Origin: WQXF01 sp031552825
Lineage (GTDB): Bacteria; Bacillota; Clostridia; Christensenellales; Aristaeellaceae
Length of the DNA stretch: 64,000 bases
Assembly (NCBI GenBank): GCA_031552825.1
Contig: JAVBMD010000016.1
Span: 77,299-141,298 of the forward strand
Direction of reading: 5' to 3'
The stretch's first letter is position 1, and each line of letters opens with the position of its first letter. Shown in pieces: positions 1 through 8,700 of the stretch. A program made the translations under genes and the position numbers. The notes below the pieces were generated by a model, which did not search any database, was not told the DNA's origin, and was given only the letters and a program-made list of their open reading frames with translations.

Positions 1-1762
1 TGATCCATTTGGATTGGTATAACTCCGGTATTGCCATTTCAACGATCTGCCTGCGCACGCCTTCGCCTCCTCGCGAATTATTGCGAACTGTTGTTCGTGT
101 TTTATGCCATCATAATAGCATCATCTTACAAAAAACGCAACCGCTATAGGTTGTATTGCTCGTTATGCGAACATACAATCTTATATTTTTATAGGAAGCT
201 CATTTTTGCGAATAACAAAATTTTGCTTCTGGCACGCTAAGGGTGCCAGCAAAAGGAGGTACACCGATGCGCTTAGCCGCCTATGCCCGCTACTCGAGCG
301 ACATGCAGCGCCATGAATCCATCACCGCGCAGCTGCGCGCCATCGACGACTATGCCGCCGCGCGTGGCCACGAAATCATTGTCACATACACCGACGAGGC
401 AGTCTCCGGACGCAGCATGAAGCGCCCACAATTTCTTGCCATGATGGCCGCCGCCCGGCGGCGCGAGTTCGACGGCGTTATCGTTTATTACCTCGCCCGC
501 CTTTCGCGCAGCCTAGAAGATCATGTGCTGATCGAGCGGGATTTTAAGCGCCTAAACATGCCGATCATCTCCGTAAAGGAGCCGGACGGTGATTCGCCGA
601 ACGGCCGCATGGTGCGCGGCATCATGCAGGTGCTCTCCCAGCACGAGAGCGAGCAGCTCGGCGAGCGCGTACTATACGGCCTGCGCGAATCGGCATACAA
701 GGGCGTATACATGGGCAGCGCCCCCGTCGGATATGCGAAGGATGCCGAGAAGCGGTTGATCGCCGATCCGCGAACCGCGCCGCACGTTTTAAAAATTTTC
801 GAAATGTTTCTTTCCGGTCGCACTTATTTCGAATGCTCCGATTATTTAGCCACGTGCGGGATTCTTAGCCCTCAAACAGGGCGCCCCTATGATCCATCCA
901 CGATGTCCTTCATATTCCGCAACCGCGTTTATATCGGCGAATATGCCTATGGCATCGGCAACGGACGCACGAAACCCGGCCCGAATGCCGCAGATGCGAT
1001 CGTCATCCCCGGCGGTGTTCCGGCTATCGTTCCCGAAGCGCTTTTCAATGCCGTGAACGACCGGCTGGCAAACTTCCGCGCGGTACGCAGGTCATTCAAC
1101 GCGAACCATTTCTATCCTCTAACCGGGCACCTGACTTGTTCCTGCTGCGGCAATAAAATAACCGGATCGCATTGCACCGCCAACCGCAGTCGCAACGAAT
1201 ATTATTACTACCTTTGCACAACCTGCATGACAAAAAAGCAACAGCGCATCGCGCCAGAACGTTCCTACTCCACGCGCGCCGAACTTCTTGAAGCCCGCGT
1301 GCTGCGCATTCTGCGCGAGGAAGTCTTTTCCCCCGCCGCCCTGCAGCGCATCGCCGCCGAAATCCACCGCGGCCTCACCGAGGGCATGAAAGGCTCATCT
1401 TTCCCCACGCTATCGGCGCGAGTGCGCGTTCTGGATCGCGAGATCAAGAACTGCATTGAGGCCATTACCGCCGTTGGTGTCTCCCCCGCTCTTGCCGCCG
1501 CGCTAAAGGAAAAAGAGGCGGAACGCGCCAGTGTGATGGCACAGCTACGCGCCATCAAAACACCAACATCAATTCCGCCTCAGTCGTTTATACAGTCAAG
1601 CCTGCAAAAACGATACAGGGATTTTACCCTAAGCGAAGAAAACTTCGCAGACGCGCTACAAGCAATAAACTTCAAGGGGACGTACTTCTGCACCGAGCCA
1701 CGCAGCGATTTTAGGGTCGAGGCAACATGCGCGCTTCATTTGTGTGACGATGAAGTTGGTTC
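1..1762. mobile_element. Terminal segment of an integrated mobile element inserted in lonB (other end outside window)
   Basis: The stretch from the window start to about 1760 holds a large serine recombinase gene and its AT-rich leader. It ends exactly where the lonB reading frame stops resembling LonB. Recombinase genes of integrative elements and phages usually sit beside an attachment site, which fits. The left part of the element and the second lonB fragment must lie outside the window, so size and type (ICE, prophage, skin-like element) cannot be judged. The leader at 31-240 is much richer in A+T than the chromosome to the right, which suggests foreign origin. Confidence 0.8.
84..116 (+). 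promoter_or_regulatory. LexA-type SOS box and possible promoter of the recombinase gene
   Basis: Positions 84-97 read CGAAC-TGTT-GTTCG, an exact match to the Gram-positive LexA/DinR operator CGAAC-N4-GTTCG. A CATAAT hexamer at 111-116 could be a -10 element; no good -35 is visible at 17 bp. The recombinase start lies 170 bp downstream and nothing else on the plus strand intervenes. LexA repression of element excision or integration is therefore inferred, not shown. A divergent gene to the left of the window could also be the target. Confidence 0.6.
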
Positions 1763-1862
1763 GCCCACCTCGTCTAAGAACAGCACGCCACCGTGCGCCT
1801 TGGATACCGCGCCAGGTTTCGGCTGCGGCACGCCCTGCACGCCCAGCTGCCCCGCGCCCTGA
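267..1862 (+). CDS. Large serine recombinase (site-specific integrase)
   Basis: Site-specific recombinase of the large serine family, expected to integrate and excise the element. The start at 267 follows AAAGGAGGT at 252-260; an ATG at 243 has no such site. The N-terminal resolvase domain has YARYSSDMQ with the predicted nucleophile Ser10 and a YYLARLSRS segment. Next come the 'recombinase' domain (about residues 150-260), a zinc-ribbon with paired Cys (TCSCCGNK then LCTTCMTKK, about 290-325) and a coiled-coil stretch (about 370-440). The protein is 531 aa, normal for the family. The last 33 or so codons lie in sequence antisense to lonB, so the present C-terminus is probably created by integration and would differ in the circular form. 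Confidence 0.93.
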   Translation: MRLAAYARYSSDMQRHESITAQLRAIDDYAAARGHEIIVTYTDEAVSGRSMKRPQFLAMMAAARRREFDGVIVYYLARLSRSLEDHVLIERDFKRLNMPIISVKEPDGDSPNGRMVRGIMQVLSQHESEQLGERVLYGLRESAYKGVYMGSAPVGYAKDAEKRLIADPRTAPHVLKIFEMFLSGRTYFECSDYLATCGILSPQTGRPYDPSTMSFIFRNRVYIGEYAYGIGNGRTKPGPNAADAIVIPGGVPAIVPEALFNAVNDRLANFRAVRRSFNANHFYPLTGHLTCSCCGNKITGSHCTANRSRNEYYYYLCTTCMTKKQQRIAPERSYSTRAELLEARVLRILREEVFSPAALQRIAAEIHRGLTEGMKGSSFPTLSARVRVLDREIKNCIEAITAVGVSPALAAALKEKEAERASVMAQLRAIKTPTSIPPQSFIQSSLQKRYRDFTLSEENFADALQAINFKGTYFCTEPRSDFRVEATCALHLCDDEVGSPTSSKNSTPPCALDTAPGFGCGTPCTPSCPAP

Positions 1863-2326
1863 TAGATCGGATCATGCACTGAGCCGATCAGCGGGTCTGC
1901 GATGGCGCGCTCATCGAAGCGCACGCAAGTGGCGTCCATCTCGATAAAGGGTGCGTCAGCGGCGAACGGCGTGCCGCGCGTCTTTTTCGCCGCCTCAAGC
2001 ACCAATCGCGCGGCGCAGGTTTTTCCGATGCCCGGCGGTCCGTAGATTATCACGTGCTGCGGGTTGGGGCCGCACAGAATGGCCTCCAGCGCACGGATGC
2101 CCTCCTGCTGGCCGATGATGTCCTCAAACCGCGTCGGGCGCACCCGCTCGCTGAGCGGCTCGCTCAAACGTACGGCGCGCATGCGCTGCAGCCTCTCCAT
2201 TTCGCGGCTGCTCTCGCGCCGTATGGCGGGCTGCTGCTTGCGCTGCTGCCGCAATTGCACAAAGAAATACACGCCGATGACCAACGTCACCAGCAATTGG
2301 ATCCCAAACAATGCGATGCTGAACAA
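1736..2326 (-). pseudogene. lonB: lonB, ATP-dependent Lon-like protease, 5' fragment split by the element
   Basis: N-terminal 196 codons of the membrane-anchored AAA+ protease LonB, which in Bacillus is forespore-expressed. Visible are a membrane segment (about residues 3-23), the LSEPLSERVRPTRFEDIIGQQEGI segment in two parts (LSEPLSERVRP, then FEDIIGQ), Walker A GPPGIGKT, the ADPLIGSVHDPIYQGAG block and Walker B FLDEVGE. The sensor motifs, arginine finger and the whole Ser-Lys protease domain are missing because the frame runs into the element and stops. It follows clpX on the same strand, the usual tig-clpX-lonB context. The rest of lonB should lie left of the window on the minus strand. 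If the element excises precisely, lonB would be restored. Confidence 0.9.
1750..1780. other. Element/chromosome junction (attachment site) within lonB
   Basis: Read on the minus strand, lonB is intact through the Walker B segment GGVLFLDEVGE. It then runs into PTSSSHK and a stop at 1736-1738, unlike LonB, where GELHP is expected. The switch is at about 1758-1766. The crossover core of large serine recombinases is only 2 bp, so no long direct repeat is expected. The exact crossover needs the other junction, which is outside the window. Confidence 0.7.
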
Positions 2327-2417
2327 AGCGTTTCCTCCCTATCAATCATGTTGTTGCGCTTTCGTCGTAGCTAGGATGCTTGCGTCGGCGCGCGAACATG
2401 CGGGAGGTTGCTGGCAA

Positions 2418-2465
2418 TTTTTTAAAACCGCCGCGCGATGTTGCCATCGCACGACGGTTTTTTCG
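2418..2465 (-). terminator. Hairpin between clpX and lonB
   Basis: An imperfect stem of 2424-2440 with 2445-2461 (AAAACCG...CGATG with CATCG...CGGTTTT, loop TTGC) lies just after the clpX stop. T tracts occur on both sides, so it could work in both directions. It would separate lonB from the clpX operon. Confidence 0.6.
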
Positions 2466-2470
2466 TTATT

Positions 2471-3790
<1,320 letters not shown>

Positions 3791-3827
3791 TGTTCACCTC
3801 ATTGTTTTCTGTTGCGGTCGGCGACAT

Positions 3828-4418
3828 TTAGGCGCGGCTGCGGGGATTGTAGATCTCGTCGATGATGCCGTAAGCGCGCGCTTCCTCGGCGGACATGAAG
3901 TAATCGCGCTCCACGTCGCGCTCGATATCCGACAGCGGGCGGCCGGTCATCTCGCTCATCAGTCCGTTCATTTTGGCTTTGGTGCGCTGCAGCCACTCCG
4001 CCTGAATCAGCACATCGGTGGCCTGCCCGCGCGCGCCGCCCGAAGGTTGATGGATCATGACCTCGCTGTTGGGCAGCGCAAGGCGCTTTCCCCTCGCGCC
4101 CGCCATTAGCAGGAACGCGCCCATAGAGGCCGCCATACCGATGCATACCGTGCGCACCTGCGGCTTGATGTAGCGCATGGTGTCAAAGATCGCCATGCCC
4201 GCCGTCACCGAGCCGCCGGGGCTGTTGATATACATCGAAATATCGGAATCCGGATTCTCCATCTCTAAAAAGAGCAACTGCGCCACGATGAGATTGGCCA
4301 TCTCGTCGTGTACTTCCCCGCCGAGGAACACAATACGATCCTTTAGCAACCGGGAATAGATATCATATGAACGCTCGCCGCGGTTGGTTTGCTCCACTAC
4401 CATGGGGATCAGGCTCAT
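3828..4418 (-). CDS. clpP: ATP-dependent Clp protease proteolytic subunit ClpP
   Basis: Serine peptidase that forms the tetradecameric chamber used by ClpX. The catalytic triad is visible as Ser98 (GMAASMG), His123 (MIHQPSGG) and Asp172 (RDYFM). Length 196 aa is normal for the family. A GGAGGT site precedes the ATG. It lies between tig and clpX, 60 bp after tig, in one operon. Confidence 0.98.
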   Translation of the reverse strand: MSLIPMVVEQTNRGERSYDIYSRLLKDRIVFLGGEVHDEMANLIVAQLLFLEMENPDSDISMYINSPGGSVTAGMAIFDTMRYIKPQVRTVCIGMAASMGAFLLMAGARGKRLALPNSEVMIHQPSGGARGQATDVLIQAEWLQRTKAKMNGLMSEMTGRPLSDIERDVERDYFMSAEEARAYGIIDEIYNPRSRA

Positions 4419-4478
4419 ACCGCATACCTCCTCGTGCCATTGATTTTATTGGCAGCATCTTTGGTTTTTTGTGCGTGA

Positions 4479-5843
4479 TTACGCTTCTTCTTTCTTGGAA
4501 CGGCGGGTACGCTTGGGCTTCTCCTCGCCATCCTCGTGGGCGTGGTCGTGATGCTCCGCCACCGGGATGGCGGTGTCGGTGAGCAGCTTGATGACCTTGT
4601 TGACCTTGGTCACGTCCTCAAAGTACGCACGGTCGTCTTCACTCAACCCGGTTTTGAAGTCCTCCAGCGACTTTTGGCTCTGCTCCGCATACTTCGTCAT
4701 CTCGGCATCGATCTCGGCATCGCTTGCCTCGACGCCCTCGGCCTTGGCGATGGCTTCCAGCACCAGATTGCCCTTCACGCGGAGCAACGCCTGCTCGTGA
4801 TACTGCTCGCGCAGGCTTTCCGGTGTCTGGCCGGTGTATTGCAGGAAGTCCTGCAGACGCAACCCTTGGTACATCAAGCGCATTTCGAAGTCGCGCACCA
4901 TGTTGTCGACTTGGCGTTGCACCATGGGCTCCGGCACGTCGAGCTCGGCGTTCTCCACCGCCGCGTCGATGGCGGCGTTTTCGAAGGCGTTCTTGATATG
5001 CTCGGCGGCGTCCGCCTCCAGCTTTGCCCGGATATCGGCCTTATATGCATCGACGGTATCGAATTCCGATACGTCGCGCACAAAATCATCGTCAAGCGCC
5101 GGCAGTTCCTTGCGCTGAATGCCGTGTACCTTGGTATGGAACACCGCGTCCTTCCCGGCCAATTCTTCGGCGTGATATTCCTTCGGGAAGGCAACCTTCA
5201 GGTCGCGCTCCTCGCCAATCTTCATGCCCGCCATCTGCTCCTCGAAGCCCGGGATGAACTGGCCGGAGCCGATGGTCAGCTTCTGCTGCTCCGCGGTGCC
5301 ACCCGCAAAGGCCACGCCGTCGACGGTGCCCGCGTAGTCCAGCGTCACGATATCGCCGTCCTGCACGGCTCCATCCTCGATGTCCAGCATGCGGCTGACC
5401 TTTTCGCGATCGGCCTCGATGCGCTTCTCCACATCCTCGTCGGTCACAGGATGCTCATGCTTGGGCACCTCAAGGCCCTTGTACGCACCCAGCTTTACTT
5501 CGGGGCGCACAAATACCTCGGCGGTGAACACCAGCGGCTCCCCAGCCTCCATCTTTTCCACATCCAAGCTGGGGCGATCCACGGTATGCAAATCGTGCTC
5601 CTTGATGGCCTGCTCATAAGCATCCGGGAACAAGGCTTCGAGCGCTTCCTCATAAAAGAAGCTCTCGCCATACATATTTTCAATCAGCTTGCGCGGCGCC
5701 TTCCCCTTGCGAAACCCTGGCACATTGATGCGCCCCCGCAGCTTAAGATAGGCCTGCGCAATGCCCTTCTCAAAGGTTTCGGCATCCGCCTCAAAGCGGA
5801 TCTTTACTTTGTTGCTGGAGAGTTTTTCCACAGTTGTGATCAT
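4479..5843 (-). CDS. tig: Trigger factor
   Basis: Ribosome-associated chaperone and peptidyl-prolyl isomerase. The ribosome-binding loop GFRKGKAPR is near residue 45, the FKBP-type domain (VQDGDIVTLDYAG...) near 150-245, and the rest is the helical C-terminal chaperone domain. The start at 5843 follows GGGAGGAAC; the open frame runs 25 codons further upstream without a ribosome site and across the promoter. The C-terminus ends in a charged tail with HDHAH and KPKRTRRSKK, which is unusual but not disruptive. First gene of tig-clpP-clpX. Confidence 0.96.
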   Translation of the reverse strand: MITTVEKLSSNKVKIRFEADAETFEKGIAQAYLKLRGRINVPGFRKGKAPRKLIENMYGESFFYEEALEALFPDAYEQAIKEHDLHTVDRPSLDVEKMEAGEPLVFTAEVFVRPEVKLGAYKGLEVPKHEHPVTDEDVEKRIEADREKVSRMLDIEDGAVQDGDIVTLDYAGTVDGVAFAGGTAEQQKLTIGSGQFIPGFEEQMAGMKIGEERDLKVAFPKEYHAEELAGKDAVFHTKVHGIQRKELPALDDDFVRDVSEFDTVDAYKADIRAKLEADAAEHIKNAFENAAIDAAVENAELDVPEPMVQRQVDNMVRDFEMRLMYQGLRLQDFLQYTGQTPESLREQYHEQALLRVKGNLVLEAIAKAEGVEASDAEIDAEMTKYAEQSQKSLEDFKTGLSEDDRAYFEDVTKVNKVIKLLTDTAIPVAEHHDHAHEDGEEKPKRTRRSKKEEA

Positions 5844-5908
5844 TCGGTACGTTCCTCCCGAAAAAAGTCGGCATGCCAAACGGAAGCCTTGGCAAAACGC
5901 TAACTGGT

Positions 5909-5937
5909 AGTATACCACGCGCGTGTTGGAAATTCAA
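5909..5937 (-). promoter_or_regulatory. SigA-type promoter of tig-clpP-clpX
   Basis: On the minus strand TTGAAT (5932-5937) and TATACT (5909-5914) are separated by 17 bp, about 65 bp before the tig start. No CtsR or HrcA operator was recognised. Confidence 0.6.
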
Positions 5938-6010
5938 CCAGACATTGAATGCAAAAGCGAATCCACCAAGCAGATTTGCACCAATCTCGCTATCTTATGC
6001 GGCAGGACGA

Positions 6011-6047
6011 AAAAAAGCCCGCGTCACAGGCGGACGCGGAACCTTTT
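6011..6047 (-). terminator. Rho-independent terminator after the LysM gene
   Basis: Stem CCGCGTC/GACGCGG with a 7-nt loop, followed on the minus strand by a run of T. It lies 8 bp past the LysM gene stop. Confidence 0.8.
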
Positions 6048-6054
6048 TCCTTCG

Positions 6055-6621
6055 CTAATACAGGCGCAGCTGTTGGCCCACGACGATTCGGTTCGGGTTG
6101 CTGATGCCGTTGATCGCCACCAGATCGTCCTTGTTCAGCCCATACCGGCGGGCAATGCCCGACAGCGTGTCGCCGCGCTGCACATAGTAATAGTTGTCAA
6201 CCACCCTGCCGATATCACCGGAACCCGGATTGATCCACAGCCGGTCGCCCACCCTGATCTGATCGGGATCCGCGATGCCGTTAAGATCGGCAATGCTCTC
6301 CACGGTGGTGTTATACCGGCTGGCAATCTTGCGCAGCGTGTCGCCCCGCCTGATGGTGTAGAGCCCGTCATAGGTAAGGCCGGAGGTTTGGTACACGGTG
6401 GGTACCAGCAGCACTTGCCCAGCACGAATCCGATCCGGATCCTCGATGGCGTTGAGCGCGATGAGGTCGTTGACCGATGAATTGTGACGATTGGCGATTT
6501 TGAGCAGCGTATCCCCACGGCGCACGGTGTAATAGGAGTAATCCGCAAGAGCCGTCGGGAGAATGGAAAAACATAGCGTAAGCACCGTCAAAACCACGAC
6601 CGATTTACGCAAAGCTTTCAT
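6055..6621 (-). CDS. Secreted protein with three LysM domains
   Basis: Exported protein of 188 aa that should bind peptidoglycan or related glycans. A signal peptide (residues 1-26, cut after ALA) is followed by three LysM repeats, each starting with YTVRRGDTL, YTIRRGDTL or YYVQRGDTL and ending in an IRxGxxL-type segment. There is no catalytic domain, so it may be a wall-binding or spore-coat-type protein (SafA and similar proteins use LysM); the role is open. GAAGGAGG precedes the ATG, and it has its own terminator. Confidence 0.88.
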   Translation of the reverse strand: MKALRKSVVVLTVLTLCFSILPTALADYSYYTVRRGDTLLKIANRHNSSVNDLIALNAIEDPDRIRAGQVLLVPTVYQTSGLTYDGLYTIRRGDTLRKIASRYNTTVESIADLNGIADPDQIRVGDRLWINPGSGDIGRVVDNYYYVQRGDTLSGIARRYGLNKDDLVAINGISNPNRIVVGQQLRLY

Positions 6622-6740
6622 ATTCGTCCTCCTTCAGCTCGTTTTTTTTGGAAGTTCCCTTCCATACTATTAGACGATCTGGCGCAACAAAACGTTGCGA
6701 AAAAGGAGTACTTTTGCGTGAATATTTCATGAATTTTGTT

Positions 6741-8564
6741 TTACGGAACCGTCTCCAATTGCAAGGATCCCGCCAGCGTCACCACGCGAAACAACCCGCC
6801 ATCAACAATCGACGCCGGATCGGAGAACAACGACGAGAACCGCCCCGCGAAGGCCGCGAGATCCCCCGCGCGATACAGATAGAGGTGCGTCGCGCCACCG
6901 CCGCGCAGCGCTTCCGCTAGCGCCGCCGCCGGATCCTTCAGTTCCCACACGTCCTCAGGCACCCACTCGATCTCCTCCGGCGTGAAGGCATAGTTCGCCT
7001 GATACAGCTCGTAGCCGGTTAAGCCCTGCCCCCAGCACCACACGCGCGCCGCTTCATCCTGCGCTTTGGCGCGCCGCTGAACCTCCTCAAAAGGCCGCAA
7101 CGCATCCTGCGTATAGTCGATCTGGATCTGCGCTTCATAGGTGCTGCGCTTGAAAGCCATCCACGAAACGTAGGGATGCATGATCGCAAAGGCCAGCGCC
7201 GCGCACAGCGCGCCGCGCCACCACCACCCGCGCGCGGTGAGCGCGTCGCGCACCGAAACATACGCAAGGATGGCAAACACGCCGAGGAAATAGCTGCCCA
7301 TATAGCGTGACATGGAGGCCAGCCCGGTGCCCTCGCCTTCGCCGAACACGAATACATAAACCGATAGCAGCATACCCGCGTAGGCCACGCAGCCAGCCAT
7401 CAGGCAAAAAAACGTCCATCCCATTTCCGCGCGCCTGCCCTTGGGGCGCAGCGCCACGCAAGGAAGAATCAGCGCGAAGAACAGCTGGATCACCTGCGCA
7501 AAGCTGGCGCGGATCGTCTTTCCGTAGAGGCGGTCGTGAATCACCGCGCGCAAAAAGTTGCGGATCGTATCATATTGGTAGGCGGGCGCGCGCCGCTGAA
7601 TGAGGGCGAGCAGCCCTTCCGGCGTCATGCCACCCAACATAAAGACACCGGGGACACGCAACGATTTAAAATAGATCTGCCACGAGCCGAAGGCCAATAG
7701 CACCGCCGCCGCGGGCAACGCCATCCACCAGCTCCGTTGCCGCCAGCTGCGCTTTTGCAGCGCGAGGATCAGCAGCGCGATCAGCGCCACGCCAAAGCCC
7801 GCCGTCTTGGTCAGCGTTAGCACCGCCGCCGCCATGCCGATGGCGATCCAATCCGCCGGGGCGCTCTCGCCGTCGAGCCAGCTCAGCACGATATAGGCAA
7901 ACAGCAGCCCCAGTACCGGATCGGCATAGATCGAAATATATGCTTCTTCAAAAAATATCATCGGCAGCACGACGACGATGGGCAGCAGGAGCAGCGCCAT
8001 CCATGCGCGCTTCCAGCCTATATGCCGGAACACCGGCAACTGCACCGCGCACAAAAAGATCGAGAAAGCGCGGTACAGCATGTCCTCGCGAAACGCGCCG
8101 CCGCTTTGCGCAAAGAAAAATTCGAGCAGCGCCATCGCAGGCGGATATTCGCGGAAAACGGTGTTGGCCCCTGCGCCATTGCCGAAGCCGCCAACATAGA
8201 ACATATTCTTGACCACCGTCGCCCAGTGGGAAAAATCATCCCACACAAAGGGGCGGCGCCCCGTATGTACGATCCAGAATCCGAAGAACACCACCGCAAA
8301 CGCCGCAAAGCCAGGCGTAATCAGCTGCCCGAATACCGATACTTTTCCTAACCGCGCCTCGCGCGCAGCAAAAACAAGCGCCGCTGCGCCCATCGCCCAA
8401 ACCAAGTACACGCCCGCGCGCACCGATCCGCACAGCCCGCACACGTACAAAACCAAAATCAGCGCAAAAAAAGAGAGCGGAAGCGTCTGCTCGAACCTGC
8501 GCTCCAGCAGCGCCGCGCCCGCAAAGCTTAGCGCGCAAAGCAGGCAAAAAATTAAAACGGCCAT
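6741..8564 (-). CDS. Multi-pass membrane protein, probable GT-C-type glycosyltransferase
   Basis: 607-aa integral membrane protein with about a dozen hydrophobic segments and a soluble C-terminal part. The WDDFSHWA segment in an early external loop resembles the acidic metal-binding loop of lipid-linked GT-C glycosyltransferases; this is weak evidence. The start at 8564 follows ACGGAGGAAACG; an upstream ATG at 8627 would overlap the promoter. It is divergent from the large glucan synthase at 8701, so the pair may share a role in cell-surface glycans. The substrate is unknown. Confidence 0.6.
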   Translation of the reverse strand: MAVLIFCLLCALSFAGAALLERRFEQTLPLSFFALILVLYVCGLCGSVRAGVYLVWAMGAAALVFAAREARLGKVSVFGQLITPGFAAFAVVFFGFWIVHTGRRPFVWDDFSHWATVVKNMFYVGGFGNGAGANTVFREYPPAMALLEFFFAQSGGAFREDMLYRAFSIFLCAVQLPVFRHIGWKRAWMALLLLPIVVVLPMIFFEEAYISIYADPVLGLLFAYIVLSWLDGESAPADWIAIGMAAAVLTLTKTAGFGVALIALLILALQKRSWRQRSWWMALPAAAVLLAFGSWQIYFKSLRVPGVFMLGGMTPEGLLALIQRRAPAYQYDTIRNFLRAVIHDRLYGKTIRASFAQVIQLFFALILPCVALRPKGRRAEMGWTFFCLMAGCVAYAGMLLSVYVFVFGEGEGTGLASMSRYMGSYFLGVFAILAYVSVRDALTARGWWWRGALCAALAFAIMHPYVSWMAFKRSTYEAQIQIDYTQDALRPFEEVQRRAKAQDEAARVWCWGQGLTGYELYQANYAFTPEEIEWVPEDVWELKDPAAALAEALRGGGATHLYLYRAGDLAAFAGRFSSLFSDPASIVDGGLFRVVTLAGSLQLETVP

Positions 8565-8594
8565 CGTTTCCTCCGTTATCCGCAGATTAAGGCT

Positions 8595-8623
8595 ATTGTA
8601 ACATCCTTTCACGCAAAGCACAA
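8595..8623 (-). promoter_or_regulatory. Promoter of the membrane glycosyltransferase-like gene
   Basis: On the minus strand TTGTGC (8618-8623), 17 bp, then TACAAT (8595-8600), 31 bp before the ATG. It lies in the 136-bp divergent intergenic space; no clear promoter was seen for the plus-strand gene. Confidence 0.45.
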
Positions 8624-8700
8624 TCATGCATGATGGCGCAAGGCCGCGCGCACACTACCGAGGAAAACTGCGCGGCCTCTCGCCGCATGGGAGTGTGACC

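Noticed and set aside
31..240. 69-codon plus-strand ORF before the recombinase
   Set aside because: No ribosome site, composition of AT-rich non-coding DNA, and it overlaps the LexA box and promoter region.
1736..2326. lonB truncation as a sequencing frameshift
   Set aside because: Similarity to LonB ends in all frames at one point, and the recombinase gene starts to be unique there, so it is a junction and not an indel.
4536..5903. Plus-strand ORF (455 codons) opposite tig
   Set aside because: Antisense shadow caused by high GC and codon bias.
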